Notes: generated by a model not told the origin, from the sequence alone. DNA of 24,140 nt from Nitrosomonadales bacterium (GCA_003104895.1 PQAG01000210.1:12943-37082); one strand, 5' to 3'; shown: positions 7,644 to 15,509, numbered from the stretch's first letter. A program made the numbers and translations.

Positions 7644-8996
7644 TTAAGCTTTTTTCCTGTCAGCGAGCATCTGTTCCAGATAGTGGATGCTGAATCCACC
7701 CTGCAGGAAAGCAGCGTCGTGCATCAGGTCGCGGTGCAGCGGAAGATTGGTCTTGACGCCATCCACCACCATTTCCGAAAGGGCCGTGCGCATCCGCGCA
7801 ATGGCCTGTTCGCGCGTGTCGCCGTAGGCTATCAGCTTGCCGATCATGGAGTCGTAGTGGGGCGGCACGAAGTAGTTGTGATAGACGTGCGAGTCCACCC
7901 GGATGCCCGGTCCGCCAGGCACGTGGTACTGGGTGATGCGGCCGGGTGAGGGCACGAAGGTGTAGGGATCCTCGGCGTTGACGCGGCACTCGATGGCGTG
8001 GCCCCTGAAGTGGATTTCCTTCTGCTTGTAGCGCAGTTTCTCACCGGCTGCGATGCGAAGCTGTTCCTGTACGATATCCACGCCGGTGATCAGTTCGGTG
8101 ACGGGATGCTCGACCTGTACCCGCGTGTTCATTTCGATGAAGAAGAATTCGCCGTCTTCATACAGGAACTCGAACGTGCCGGCGCCGCGGTAGCCGATCT
8201 TGCGGCAGGCTTCGGCGCAGCGTTCGCCGATCTTGTCGCGCAGCTTGGGATCCAGGCCCGGTGCAGGGGCTTCTTCCAGCACCTTTTGGTGGCGGCGCTG
8301 CATGGAGCAGTCGCGCTCGCCGAGATAAATGGCGTTGCCGTGCTCGTCTGCCAGCACCTGGATTTCGATGTGGCGCGGATGCTGGAGAAATTTCTCCATG
8401 TAGATCATCGGGTTGCCAAAGAAACTCTGGGCTTCCTGCCTGGTCATGCTGACTGCGTTGAGGAGCGCGGCTTCGGTGTGCACCACGCGCATGCCGCGCC
8501 CGCCGCCTCCGCCTGCGGCCTTGAGGATGACGGGGTAGCCGGTTTGCTTGGCGATGCGCATGATTTCGTCGTCATCATCGGGCAGGGCGCCGTCGGAGCC
8601 GGGCACGCAGGGCACGCCGGAAGCCTTCATGGCGTCCTTGGCGCAGACCTTGTCGCCCATCAGGCGGATGGTTTCGGGGCGCGGCCCGATGAAGATGAAG
8701 CCGCTGTTCTGCACCCGTTCGGCGAAATCGGCGTTTTCCGACAGGAAGCCGTAGCCGGGGTGAATGGCCGTTGAATCGGTGACTTCCGCGGCGCTGATCA
8801 CCGCCGGGATGTTGAGGTAGCTGAGCGTGGAGGATGCCGGGCCGATGCACACCGATTCGTCGGCGAGCCTGACGTATTTGGCTTCGGCGTCGGCCTCGGA
8901 GTGGACCGCCACGGTCTTGATTCCGAGCTCGCGGCATGCGCGCTGGATGCGCAGGGCGATTTCGCCGCGATTGGCTATTAGGACTTTGTCTATCAT
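7644..8996 (-). CDS. accC: Biotin carboxylase subunit of acetyl-CoA carboxylase
   Basis: Carboxylates the biotin on AccB using ATP and bicarbonate, the first half-reaction of malonyl-CoA formation. At 450 residues it has the standard length. Visible features are the N-terminal MIDKVLIANRGEIALRI, the PGYGFLSEN motif, the ATP-grasp glycine loop KAAGGGGGRGMRVV, and the active-site segment EMNTRVQVEHPVTE at about residue 288 onward. The ATG at 8994-8996 agrees with the family start, with AGGGAC upstream. It follows accB by 9 bp and precedes prmA by 28 bp, the usual betaproteobacterial order. Confidence 0.98.
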   Translation of the reverse strand: MIDKVLIANRGEIALRIQRACRELGIKTVAVHSEADAEAKYVRLADESVCIGPASSTLSYLNIPAVISAAEVTDSTAIHPGYGFLSENADFAERVQNSGFIFIGPRPETIRLMGDKVCAKDAMKASGVPCVPGSDGALPDDDDEIMRIAKQTGYPVILKAAGGGGGRGMRVVHTEAALLNAVSMTRQEAQSFFGNPMIYMEKFLQHPRHIEIQVLADEHGNAIYLGERDCSMQRRHQKVLEEAPAPGLDPKLRDKIGERCAEACRKIGYRGAGTFEFLYEDGEFFFIEMNTRVQVEHPVTELITGVDIVQEQLRIAAGEKLRYKQKEIHFRGHAIECRVNAEDPYTFVPSPGRITQYHVPGGPGIRVDSHVYHNYFVPPHYDSMIGKLIAYGDTREQAIARMRTALSEMVVDGVKTNLPLHRDLMHDAAFLQGGFSIHYLEQMLADRKKA

Positions 8997-9005
8997 CTTA
9001 GTCCC

Positions 9006-9464
9006 TTAGCCGATAATGAACAGGGGTTCGCCATATTCAACGGGCTGCCCGTTCTCGATCAGGATGGCCTTGATGACGCCGCTCTGGTCGGCCTCGATCT
9101 CGTTGAGCAGCTTCATGGCTTCGATGATGCACAGGGTGTCGCCGGCGGCAACGTTCTGGCCGGCTTCCACGAAAGGCTTGGCCTCGGGCGAGGAGGCGCG
9201 GTAGAAGGTGCCCACCATGGGGGATTTCACGATGTGCCCTTCCGGCTGCGCCGGTTCCGCCGCTGCGCCTGCCGCAGCGGCGGGCAGGCTGACCTGCTGC
9301 GCCGGTGCCGCCATCATTTGTTGCGGCGGTGCGTAATGCATCATTTGCGGTGCCTGGCCGTAACGGCTGATGCGGACTTTTTCCTCGCCCTCGGTGATTT
9401 CCAGTTCGGCGATGCCGGAGTCTTCGACCAGGTCGATCAGTTTCTTCAGTTTGCGCAAATCCAT
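9006..9464 (-). CDS. accB: Biotin carboxyl carrier protein of acetyl-CoA carboxylase
   Basis: A 152-residue carrier of the biotin prosthetic group. It has an N-terminal helix (MDLRKLKKLIDLVEDSG) and an Ala/Pro/Met/Gln-rich flexible linker at residues 38-75. The C-terminal biotinyl domain has the biotinylated lysine K118 in IEAMKLLNEIEA. Start, length and domain order are typical. It lies 16 bp after aroQ and 9 bp ahead of accC, so the three are very likely one transcript. No anomalies. Confidence 0.98.
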   Translation of the reverse strand: MDLRKLKKLIDLVEDSGIAELEITEGEEKVRISRYGQAPQMMHYAPPQQMMAAPAQQVSLPAAAAGAAAEPAQPEGHIVKSPMVGTFYRASSPEAKPFVEAGQNVAAGDTLCIIEAMKLLNEIEADQSGVIKAILIENGQPVEYGEPLFIIG

Positions 9465-9480
9465 GATATGCCCTTTTTAT

Positions 9481-9927
9481 TTAAGGTTGTGCCAGTGCGA
9501 ATTCCAGCGCCAGTTCATAACCCTTTGCCCCGAGGCCGCTGATGATGCCCACGGCGAGGTCGGAGAAGTAAGAGTGATGGCGGAAGGATTCGCGGGCGAA
9601 AACGTTGGAAAGATGTACTTCCACGAAGGGAATGCTCACGCCTGCCAGGGCATCGCGCAGGGCAACGCTGGTATGGGTGAACGCGGCGGGATTGATGAGG
9701 ATGAAGTTCACCCCCTCGCGTCCCGCCTGATGAATGCGGCCGATCAGCTCGGCTTCGCTGTTGCTTTGAAAGGCTTCCAGGCTGGCGCCGGAATGCCTGG
9801 CCTGCTGCACGAGGCGCTGGTTGATGACGTCCAGCGTGTCGCGTCCATAATGCTGTGGTTCACGGCTGCCCAGAAGATTGAGATTGGGGCCATGCAGTAC
9901 CAGAATTTTGCTGTTTTTAGCGGGCAT
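9481..9927 (-). CDS. aroQ: Type II 3-dehydroquinate dehydratase
   Basis: Catalyses dehydration of 3-dehydroquinate to 3-dehydroshikimate, step three of the shikimate pathway. Type II enzymes are dodecamers. The 148 residues fit. KILVLHGPNLNLLGSREP is the family opening, the catalytic tyrosine is Y27 in EPQHYG, and the conserved histidine is H105 in FVEVHLSN, with INPAAFTH at 78-85. The ATG at 9925-9927 was chosen because AGGTG sits six bases upstream and family homology begins about six residues after it. The longer reading from 10002 covers the promoter region. First gene of the aroQ-accB-accC run. Confidence 0.97.
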   Translation of the reverse strand: MPAKNSKILVLHGPNLNLLGSREPQHYGRDTLDVINQRLVQQARHSGASLEAFQSNSEAELIGRIHQAGREGVNFILINPAAFTHTSVALRDALAGVSIPFVEVHLSNVFARESFRHHSYFSDLAVGIISGLGAKGYELALEFALAQP

Positions 9928-9961
9928 CCGGACACCTGTCGGTGAGGTTTCCAAAATCGCA

Positions 9962-10017
9962 AGTTTGCCGCATTTGGAGGCAAATTGTCCAGTTTTTGCC
10001 ACTAATTACCGGCAAAA
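9962..10017 (-). promoter_or_regulatory. Candidate aroQ promoter with two tandem TTTGCC/GGCAAA dyads
   Basis: Two inverted repeats of the same sequence lie upstream of aroQ. TTTGCC (9964-9969) pairs with GGCAAA (9979-9984), spacer 9. TTTTGCC (9994-10000) pairs with GGCAAAA (10011-10017), spacer 10. Their centres are about 31.5 bp apart, three DNA helical turns. On the minus strand a TGGACA (-35-like, 9986-9991) lies between them and a weak CAAACT (-10-like, 9962-9967) overlaps the promoter-proximal dyad at an 18-bp spacing. The arrangement suggests a dimeric repressor at two sites; the regulator is unknown. Confidence 0.35.
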
Positions 10018-10055
10018 TCCGGGTTCATAAGTGGTCCGTCCCGGGCATTCCTGCG

Positions 10056-10580
10056 TTATAACAGGGAGTTGAGCGTGTTTTCCAGGGCTTCGGCCTTGTA
10101 TTCGCCGGTGACCGTGGCCGCGATGGCGCCATTTTTGCCAAAAACGGCGGTAAATGGCAGCCCGCCGAGGCGGTTCCCTGCCGCTTTGGCCAGTTCGACT
10201 GCATCGTTCTCACCCAGCAGGATGGGGTAATTGACGCCCATCTCGTCGGCAAATGCCTGCACCTTGTCTTTCTGGTCTAGCGCCACGCCGACGAATACCA
10301 CGCCCTGGGCGCGGTATTTTTCCTGCAGCCGGATGAAGCCGGGCGTTTCGGCGCGGCACGGCGGGCACCACGGCGCCCAGAAGTTGAGCACCAGTATTTT
10401 GCCCTGCCATTGTTTCAAGGCTTGCGGCTTGCCATCGAGATCGGGGAGGGATGCGGCGAAAATCTTCGCCGTGCCGGCCTGCGGCGCGGGCGCTTTATCC
10501 GGCTGTCCGGAGCATGCGCCCAGCCCGAAGGCCAGAAAGATGGACAGCATCAGGGCGGGTGCTTGAGTGAAGAATTTCAT
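10056..10580 (-). CDS. TlpA-family thioredoxin-like lipoprotein
   Basis: A 174-residue membrane-anchored periplasmic thiol-disulfide protein of the TlpA/ResA type. The signal ends in FGLGAC, with the lipidated cysteine at C23. The redox motif WCPPC gives C72 and C75 within VLNFWAPWCPPCRAE. A cis-proline region occurs near GGLPFTAVF. Such proteins reduce disulfides on client proteins such as apocytochrome c or copper-site proteins, receiving electrons from DsbD. The start codon overlaps the dsbD stop (ATGA, 10577-10580), strongly implying that DsbD is its reductant. The specific client cannot be told from the sequence. Confidence 0.93.
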   Translation of the reverse strand: MKFFTQAPALMLSIFLAFGLGACSGQPDKAPAPQAGTAKIFAASLPDLDGKPQALKQWQGKILVLNFWAPWCPPCRAETPGFIRLQEKYRAQGVVFVGVALDQKDKVQAFADEMGVNYPILLGENDAVELAKAAGNRLGGLPFTAVFGKNGAIAATVTGEYKAEALENTLNSLL

Positions 10581-12811
10581 TTGAGGATCTGCTCCATGCT
10601 GGCGAGGAATTTTTCCGGGTTTTCATAGCCCACTACGCGCCCTTTTTCCTTGCCGGAGGGGTCGAAGAAAATGATGCCAGGCGGGCCGAACAGGCCGAAT
10701 TTTTTCAAAAGGGCCTTGTCGTCCTCGCTGTTCGCCGTGACATCGGCCTGCAGCAGAACCACGTCCCCGAGCCGGGCCTGCACCTTGCTGTCGCTGAAGG
10801 TGAAGCGCTCCAGCTCCTTGCATGACACGCACCAGTCGGCGTAAAAATCCAGCATCACGAATTTGCCCTGCGCCTGTTGCAGGCGCTGTTCCAGCCCTGC
10901 CAAGCTTTTGATCTTTTCGAAGCGCGCATGGCTGCTTTCCGCTGCCATTGCCGTTCCTGCTGCGCGCAGCCCGGATAAAGGCTGGAGAACATCGCGCCCG
11001 CCGGACAGCGCGCCGATGAGGAGGGCAACGCCCGAAATCAGCGCCACTACGCCCACGCCCTTCCAGAATTTGGCCCAGCCCTTGGCGGGGTGCGGCAGGG
11101 GGTCCAGGGCGTGGAGATAAATCGCCGATACGATCAATAGCACAGCCCACAGCAGCATGTGCGCGACCGCCGGAATGACCGGGGAAATCAGCCAGATCGC
11201 CACGCCCAGCAGCAGGACCCCAAAAAATGCCTTGACGGCTTCCATCCATCCGCCTGCGCGCGGCAGCAGCGACCCGGCCGAAAGCCCGATCGCCAGCAGC
11301 GGCATCCCCATGCCCAGCGCCATGGCGAACAGCGCCCAGCCGCCCAGCCATACGTCGCGGGTGAGGCCGATGTAGGCCAGCGCGCCCGCCAGCGGCGCGG
11401 CGACGCAGGGGCCGACGATCACCGCCGAGAGCGCGCCCATGGCGAATACGCCGGCCATGTTTCCGCCCTTAATCCTGTTGCTGGCATCGGTGAAGCGGCT
11501 CTGGATGAAATTCGGCATCTGCAGCTCGTAGAAGCCGAACATGGAAAAGGCCAGCGCCACGAATACCAGCGCAAAGGCACCCAGCACCCAGGGATTCTGC
11601 AATGCGCTGGTCAGCAGCGTGCCCGACAGGCCCGCAGCGACGCCCGCGGCGGCGTAAGTGATGGCCATGCCCAGCACATACGCCAGCGAAAGCGCGAAGG
11701 CATGCGGCCGGGTGAGGTGCTGCCCCTGGCCGACGATGATCCCGGAAAGAATGGGAATCATGGGGAAGACGCAGGGGGTCAGCGCCAGGAGCAGGCCAAA
11801 ACCGAAAAAGCTGGCGACCACCAGCCAGAAATTGCCGCCCTTGAGCAGCGCAGCGATCCGGGATGACTCCGATGTTCCTTCACTTGCGGCGGCAGACGAT
11901 GGTGCCGCTTGAGGCGCCGGTGCTGATTCGGTTTTTGGAGTATCGGACGGCGCGGAGGCGGGCAGATCGAGCGTGAAGGTCTTGTTCTGCGGCGGATAGC
12001 ACACGCCTTTTTCGCTGCATCCCTGGTAAGTGGCCTGCAGGGTGAGTTTCCCGGCTGCGCCCTGGAGCCGGATGAGCGCCTGGAAGGGGTGGTGATAGAC
12101 CTCGGTGGCGCCGAAATTCGGGTCGGTCTTGGTTTCGCCCTTGGGCAGCTCGATCTTTGCGATGCTCGCGCCCGCAGCATCCTTCAGGGTGAACTTGATC
12201 CTTTCGCGGTACAGGTAATAGCCTTCGGCGGGCGTGAAGTCGGCCGCCAGCGTTTGCGCGTCCCCGGCCGTGACAGACAGTTTGAAAGCCTGCTCAGGGT
12301 CGAGAAACTCGTCCTGCGCCCTGCCCTTGACCAGCGCGGTCAGCGCCGCCAGGCCGCCGGAGGATTTGGGGGCGGCTTCTGCTGCGGCCGCTGGCAGGGT
12401 GAACTGCACTTTCTGGGTAAGCGGCGGATAGCATACGCCGGCGTCGGCGCAGCCCTGGGAAACGGCTTTCAGCGTGATGCTTTGCGCCGTAGTGGCGGCG
12501 CCGCTGAGCGGCAGCTTGATGACGATATTCTGGCGGTAGGTTTCGACCTTGCCGAAATATTCATCCTGCTTGATCTTGCCCGCCGGGAACTGCCCCGCGC
12601 CCAGGGACACGCCAGACGGTTCGACGCTGAACTTGAATTTTTCGCGATAGAGGTAATATCCATCGGCAATCTGGTAGCGCACCTCGATGCTGCTGGCGTC
12701 CAGCGCCCTGGCGGAAAACCTGAATGCCTGCTCCGGCTCAAGCAGATCATCTTCCGCGTAGGCGAACAGGGCATGCAGCATCAGCAATATGCTGAGAATA
12801 TTACGCACCAT
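10577..12811 (-). CDS. dsbD: Thiol:disulfide interchange protein DsbD with duplicated N-terminal domain
   Basis: Carries reducing power from cytoplasmic thioredoxin across the inner membrane to periplasmic partners. After a signal peptide (about 1-19) it has two successive DsbD alpha domains. Residues 22-142 carry C121 and C127 in QGCADAGVCYPP; residues 168-285 carry C265 and C271 in QGCSEKGVCYPP. A linker leads to the eight-helix membrane domain (about 328-605) with C347 in LALTPCVFPMIP and C469 in VGPCVAAPLAG. The C-terminal thioredoxin domain has C661 and C664 in YADWCVSCKELERF. At 744 residues it is well above the roughly 565 of the E. coli protein, because of the duplication. AGGAG precedes the ATG. 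Follows cutA by 20 bp. Confidence 0.97.
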   Translation of the reverse strand: MVRNILSILLMLHALFAYAEDDLLEPEQAFRFSARALDASSIEVRYQIADGYYLYREKFKFSVEPSGVSLGAGQFPAGKIKQDEYFGKVETYRQNIVIKLPLSGAATTAQSITLKAVSQGCADAGVCYPPLTQKVQFTLPAAAAEAAPKSSGGLAALTALVKGRAQDEFLDPEQAFKLSVTAGDAQTLAADFTPAEGYYLYRERIKFTLKDAAGASIAKIELPKGETKTDPNFGATEVYHHPFQALIRLQGAAGKLTLQATYQGCSEKGVCYPPQNKTFTLDLPASAPSDTPKTESAPAPQAAPSSAAASEGTSESSRIAALLKGGNFWLVVASFFGFGLLLALTPCVFPMIPILSGIIVGQGQHLTRPHAFALSLAYVLGMAITYAAAGVAAGLSGTLLTSALQNPWVLGAFALVFVALAFSMFGFYELQMPNFIQSRFTDASNRIKGGNMAGVFAMGALSAVIVGPCVAAPLAGALAYIGLTRDVWLGGWALFAMALGMGMPLLAIGLSAGSLLPRAGGWMEAVKAFFGVLLLGVAIWLISPVIPAVAHMLLWAVLLIVSAIYLHALDPLPHPAKGWAKFWKGVGVVALISGVALLIGALSGGRDVLQPLSGLRAAGTAMAAESSHARFEKIKSLAGLEQRLQQAQGKFVMLDFYADWCVSCKELERFTFSDSKVQARLGDVVLLQADVTANSEDDKALLKKFGLFGPPGIIFFDPSGKEKGRVVGYENPEKFLASMEQILK

Positions 12812-12831
12812 CTTGGGGTTGCTCCTCGTTG

Positions 12832-13146
12832 TTATTTGGTTTCCGCCTCTATCCAGGCGAGGTATTCGGGCAGGCTGGCGTGAACTGGGACTGCGATGAT
12901 TTCCGGAAGTTCATAGGGGTGCTGCTGCCGGATGGCGGCTTCCACCTTGCTGTAATGAATCGCCAGTGTTTTAATCAGGAGCGGGATTTCCCGGGCGGTT
13001 TCGGCCTTGCCCTGCCAGCGGTAAACCGAGATGCAGGGCGCCAGGATGTTGACGCAGGCGGCCAGATGCCGGGAAATCAGGCTTTCCGCCATGCGCTGTG
13101 CGCTGTCCTGATCCGGCAGGTTGGTAATGACTAGTAAAGGTTCCAT
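12832..13146 (-). CDS. cutA: CutA1 divalent-cation tolerance family protein
   Basis: A 104-residue trimeric ferredoxin-fold protein of the CutA1 family, historically linked to copper tolerance though its true role is unsettled. Family features are the LISRHLAACVNIL segment, the YRWQGK strand, IKT, and the C-terminal HPYELPEIIAVPV motif followed by YLAWIEAET. The ATG at 13144-13146 agrees with the family start. First gene of the cutA-dsbD-tlpA-like operon, an order common in Proteobacteria. Only 6 bp separate its start codon from that of the divergent fxsA, so its promoter must lie inside fxsA. Confidence 0.95.
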   Translation of the reverse strand: MEPLLVITNLPDQDSAQRMAESLISRHLAACVNILAPCISVYRWQGKAETAREIPLLIKTLAIHYSKVEAAIRQQHPYELPEIIAVPVHASLPEYLAWIEAETK

Positions 13147-13152
13147 GACCCC

Positions 13153-13560
13153 ATGCGATTGCTGATGGTTTTTTTTATTTTACTCGGTTTCCCGGCGCTC
13201 GAGATTATTGTCCTGCTCCGGCTGGCTGACGCTATCGGCTGGTGGCTGCTGCCCTGGCTGATCCTGAGCGCGGCGGCAGGCTGGATCCTGATCCAGGAGG
13301 AGCGGCTGGCCGTGTTCGGCCGCCTGTTTTCCTCGCTCCAGTCCGGCCAGCCGCTGGGCTATGCCATGCTCGACAGCCTGCGCACCCTGTTTGCCGGGGT
13401 GCTGCTGATATTTCCCGGCGTGATCAGCGATGGCCTGGCTGTCATCCTGCTGCTCCTGCCCCGCCCCAAAGCATCCCGCCCGCCTGCCAGGGAAGCCGCC
13501 GAAGGCGAAGTCATCATCGAAGGGGAATGGCAGCGCGAAGAGGACAGGCGCCTGAAGTGA
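13153..13560 (+). CDS. fxsA: FxsA family inner-membrane protein
   Basis: A 135-residue FxsA-family membrane protein. FxsA is known in E. coli for suppressing F-plasmid exclusion of phage T7 when overproduced; its cellular role is not known. Hydrophobic segments are seen at about residues 3-23, 28-46 and 72-101. They include LLGFPALEIIVLLRLAD and the family motif LLIFPGVISDGLAVILL. The C-terminus is a charged cytoplasmic tail. The ATG at 13153 fits the family; its ribosome-binding site is weak (AAAGG rather far upstream). It diverges from cutA with a 6-bp gap, and its stop codon directly abuts the stop of the convergent MoaD-like gene. Confidence 0.93.
   Translation: MRLLMVFFILLGFPALEIIVLLRLADAIGWWLLPWLILSAAAGWILIQEERLAVFGRLFSSLQSGQPLGYAMLDSLRTLFAGVLLIFPGVISDGLAVILLLLPRPKASRPPAREAAEGEVIIEGEWQREEDRRLK
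13177..13182 (-). promoter_or_regulatory. Possible -10 element for cutA inside fxsA
   Basis: TAAAAT on the minus strand (five of six -10 consensus bases) lies about 30 bp before the cutA start codon, within the first codons of fxsA and next to an A/T tract. The -35 region at the expected distance does not match the consensus. It is offered because a cutA promoter has to lie in this stretch. Confidence 0.25.
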
Positions 13561-13806
13561 TCAGCGGCGGCTCAGCATCAGGCCGATTTCGTCCAGATCG
13601 TTGATGCCAGCATCCAGTCCGGCAAAATTCCTGTTGACCGTGGCCTGGATCTTATCGTCGATCAGGTACACCGGCCACTCTTCCCCGCGCTGGCGCAGAT
13701 AAGCCAGCAGGCCGCGCAGGTCCTGCACGCTGGCCGGGAGTTTCAGTTCCTCGGCTGTTTTGCCGAGGCGGTCTGCAAGCGTGGAGAAATACAATATCTT
13801 TGCCAT
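13561..13806 (-). CDS. MoaD/ThiS-like ubiquitin-fold protein without the C-terminal GlyGly
   Basis: An 81-residue protein resembling MoaD, the small sulfur-carrier subunit of molybdopterin synthase. It opens MAKILYFSTLADRLGK, has a central LRGLLAYLRQRGEEW, and a late ATVNRNFAGLDAGINDLDE, in the order and spacing of the MoaD fold. True MoaD ends in a GlyGly that is adenylated and thiocarboxylated; this protein ends GLMLSRR, so it cannot work as a sulfur carrier as written. The ATG at 13804-13806 was preferred to an upstream TTG. It is the last gene of the epimerase-murI operon, 13 bp after murI, with no molybdenum cofactor genes near. Assignment is by pattern and moderately sure. Confidence 0.72.
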   Translation of the reverse strand: MAKILYFSTLADRLGKTAEELKLPASVQDLRGLLAYLRQRGEEWPVYLIDDKIQATVNRNFAGLDAGINDLDEIGLMLSRR

Positions 13807-13819
13807 TTTCAATACCCCA

Positions 13820-14626
13820 TTACCATTTCACTACATGCACATTGGACAGCGTCCGCCCCAGGAAGCGCTCGCCGATGGTCTGAAAGCGCAGCGGCACATC
13901 CGTGACATAGAACTGGTAGTCCGGCTGGCTGCGCTGCGGGTTTGCCAGATTGAGTTCGGCCAGCAGCGCCGCGGTTTCCTCCGCCATGGCTTCGGCTGAA
14001 TCCACCAGCTTCACGCCGCTGCCCGCCACCTCCTGCAGCAAAGGCTTGAGCAGGGGGTAGTGGGTGCAGCCCAGGACCATGGTGTCGATATCCTGCGCCA
14101 GCACCGGTTTGAGGTATTCCTGCGCGGTGAGCCGGGTGACCGGGTGGTCGAGCCAGCCCTCCTCCACCAGCGGCACGAACAGCGGGCAGGCCTGGGAAAA
14201 AATGCGCACATCCGGCTCGTACTGGTGGATGGCGCGGGCGTAGGCATTGCTGTTGATGGTGGTGGGCGTGCCGATAATGCCCACCTGCCTGCGGCTGGTG
14301 GCGGCGATGGCGCCCAGCGCGCCGGCGTCGATCACGTCCAGCACCGGCACCGGGGAGAGGTCCTTCACCACCTGCGAGGCCACGGCCGCCATGGTGTTGC
14401 AGGCGATAATCAGGAGCTTGACCTGTTTCTGCAGCAGGAATTCGGCGATTTCCCGGGTGTAGTGGGAAATGGTTTCCACCGATTTCACGCCATAAGGCAC
14501 GCGCGCGGTGTCGCCGAAGTAAATGATGTCCTCGAATGGCAGCCGCTCCATCAGGGCGCGCACCACGGTCAATCCGCCGACGCCGGAATCGAACACGCCG
14601 ATGGCGTTGCCGGGATTAGCTTGCAT
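13820..14626 (-). CDS. murI: Glutamate racemase
   Basis: Interconverts L- and D-glutamate, supplying D-Glu for peptidoglycan. The 268 residues contain the conserved IGVFDSGVGGLTV (D13, S14), the two catalytic cysteines C76 in IIACNTMA and C187 in LGCTHYPLL, and the conserved H189. A good AAAGGA ribosome-binding site precedes the ATG at 14624-14626. That site lies within the end of the upstream epimerase gene, with which it overlaps by 11 bp, implying coupling. All catalytic residues are present, so the enzyme should be active. Confidence 0.97.
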   Translation of the reverse strand: MQANPGNAIGVFDSGVGGLTVVRALMERLPFEDIIYFGDTARVPYGVKSVETISHYTREIAEFLLQKQVKLLIIACNTMAAVASQVVKDLSPVPVLDVIDAGALGAIAATSRRQVGIIGTPTTINSNAYARAIHQYEPDVRIFSQACPLFVPLVEEGWLDHPVTRLTAQEYLKPVLAQDIDTMVLGCTHYPLLKPLLQEVAGSGVKLVDSAEAMAEETAALLAELNLANPQRSQPDYQFYVTDVPLRFQTIGERFLGRTLSNVHVVKW

Positions 14627-15491
14627 GATTCATTCCTTTCAATCCTTGTAGAACGCCGGGGTATTCCAGTTTCACTTTCAGTTCCAGCTTGATGCGGCGA
14701 TTCAGTATGCGGCGCGACTCCGCCATGTAGGACAGCATGCCCGGGGAGATTTCCTGCTGCGCCTCCTGCCAGGAAATGCGGCGCGGACGGCCGAGCCGGT
14801 AATGGTCGGCCACGAGATCGAAAAAATCGGCCATTTTCATCGGCGCATCGTCGCTGGCATTGTAAACCCTGTTGGGGCGTCCGCGGACCAGCGCTGCGGC
14901 GGCGATGCGCGCCAGATCGTCGCCGTGGATATGGTTGGTGTAGCCGTCATCCTCTTCGCGCAGGGCCGGAATGCCGTTCCTCAGCCGCTCCAGCGGCAGC
15001 CGGCCAGGGGCATAAATGCCCGGCACGCGCAGGATGCTCACCTTGACGCCATGGCGCTTTCCCCATTCCCGCAAAACGGCTTCCGCGTTGGCGCGCCGCA
15101 CCGCACGGGCCGTAGCCGGGCGGGTGGGATGAGTTTCGTCCACCTCGCCGCCCTGACAGTCGCCATACACGCCGGTGGTACTAATATAAACCAGGCGCTG
15201 TGGTAAACTTTTCGCCTGCGCCAAGGCGGCAAGCAGGTTGCGGGTGCGCAGATCATGCCGGCCCTGGCGCTGCGGCGGCGCAAAATGCAGCACGGCATCG
15301 GCCAGGCCGCCCAGGCGCCCCAAAGTGGCAGGGTGGTCGAGGTCGCCGGAAACCGGCGTCACGCCCTGCGCGCGAACCCGTTCCGCGCTGGCGGCGCTGC
15401 GTGTCAGCCCGTAAATGCGATAGCGGTGAGACAGCAGCGCCGCGGCCCGGGTTCCGATGTCGCCATAACCTGCGATCAATAACTTTTGCAT
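14616..15491 (-). CDS. NAD(P)-dependent epimerase/dehydratase-like SDR (atypical)
   Basis: A 291-residue extended-type short-chain dehydrogenase/reductase. The nucleotide-binding motif is G8-Y-G-D-I-G13. The motif VYISTTGVYGD, the THPTRP segment and a later RVYNASDDAP resemble the YeeZ-type atypical SDRs. The usual catalytic YxxxK cannot be found: the corresponding helix reads ARAVRRANAEAVL. It may therefore bind the cofactor without classical SDR catalysis, or use other residues. The substrate is unknown. It is the first gene of a minus-strand operon with murI and the MoaD-like gene. It diverges from the ferredoxin reductase gene with 18 bp between start codons. Confidence 0.88.
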   Translation of the reverse strand: MQKLLIAGYGDIGTRAAALLSHRYRIYGLTRSAASAERVRAQGVTPVSGDLDHPATLGRLGGLADAVLHFAPPQRQGRHDLRTRNLLAALAQAKSLPQRLVYISTTGVYGDCQGGEVDETHPTRPATARAVRRANAEAVLREWGKRHGVKVSILRVPGIYAPGRLPLERLRNGIPALREEDDGYTNHIHGDDLARIAAAALVRGRPNRVYNASDDAPMKMADFFDLVADHYRLGRPRRISWQEAQQEISPGMLSYMAESRRILNRRIKLELKVKLEYPGVLQGLKGMNHAS

Positions 15492-15509
15492 ACTTATCAG
15501 GGTGTACCC

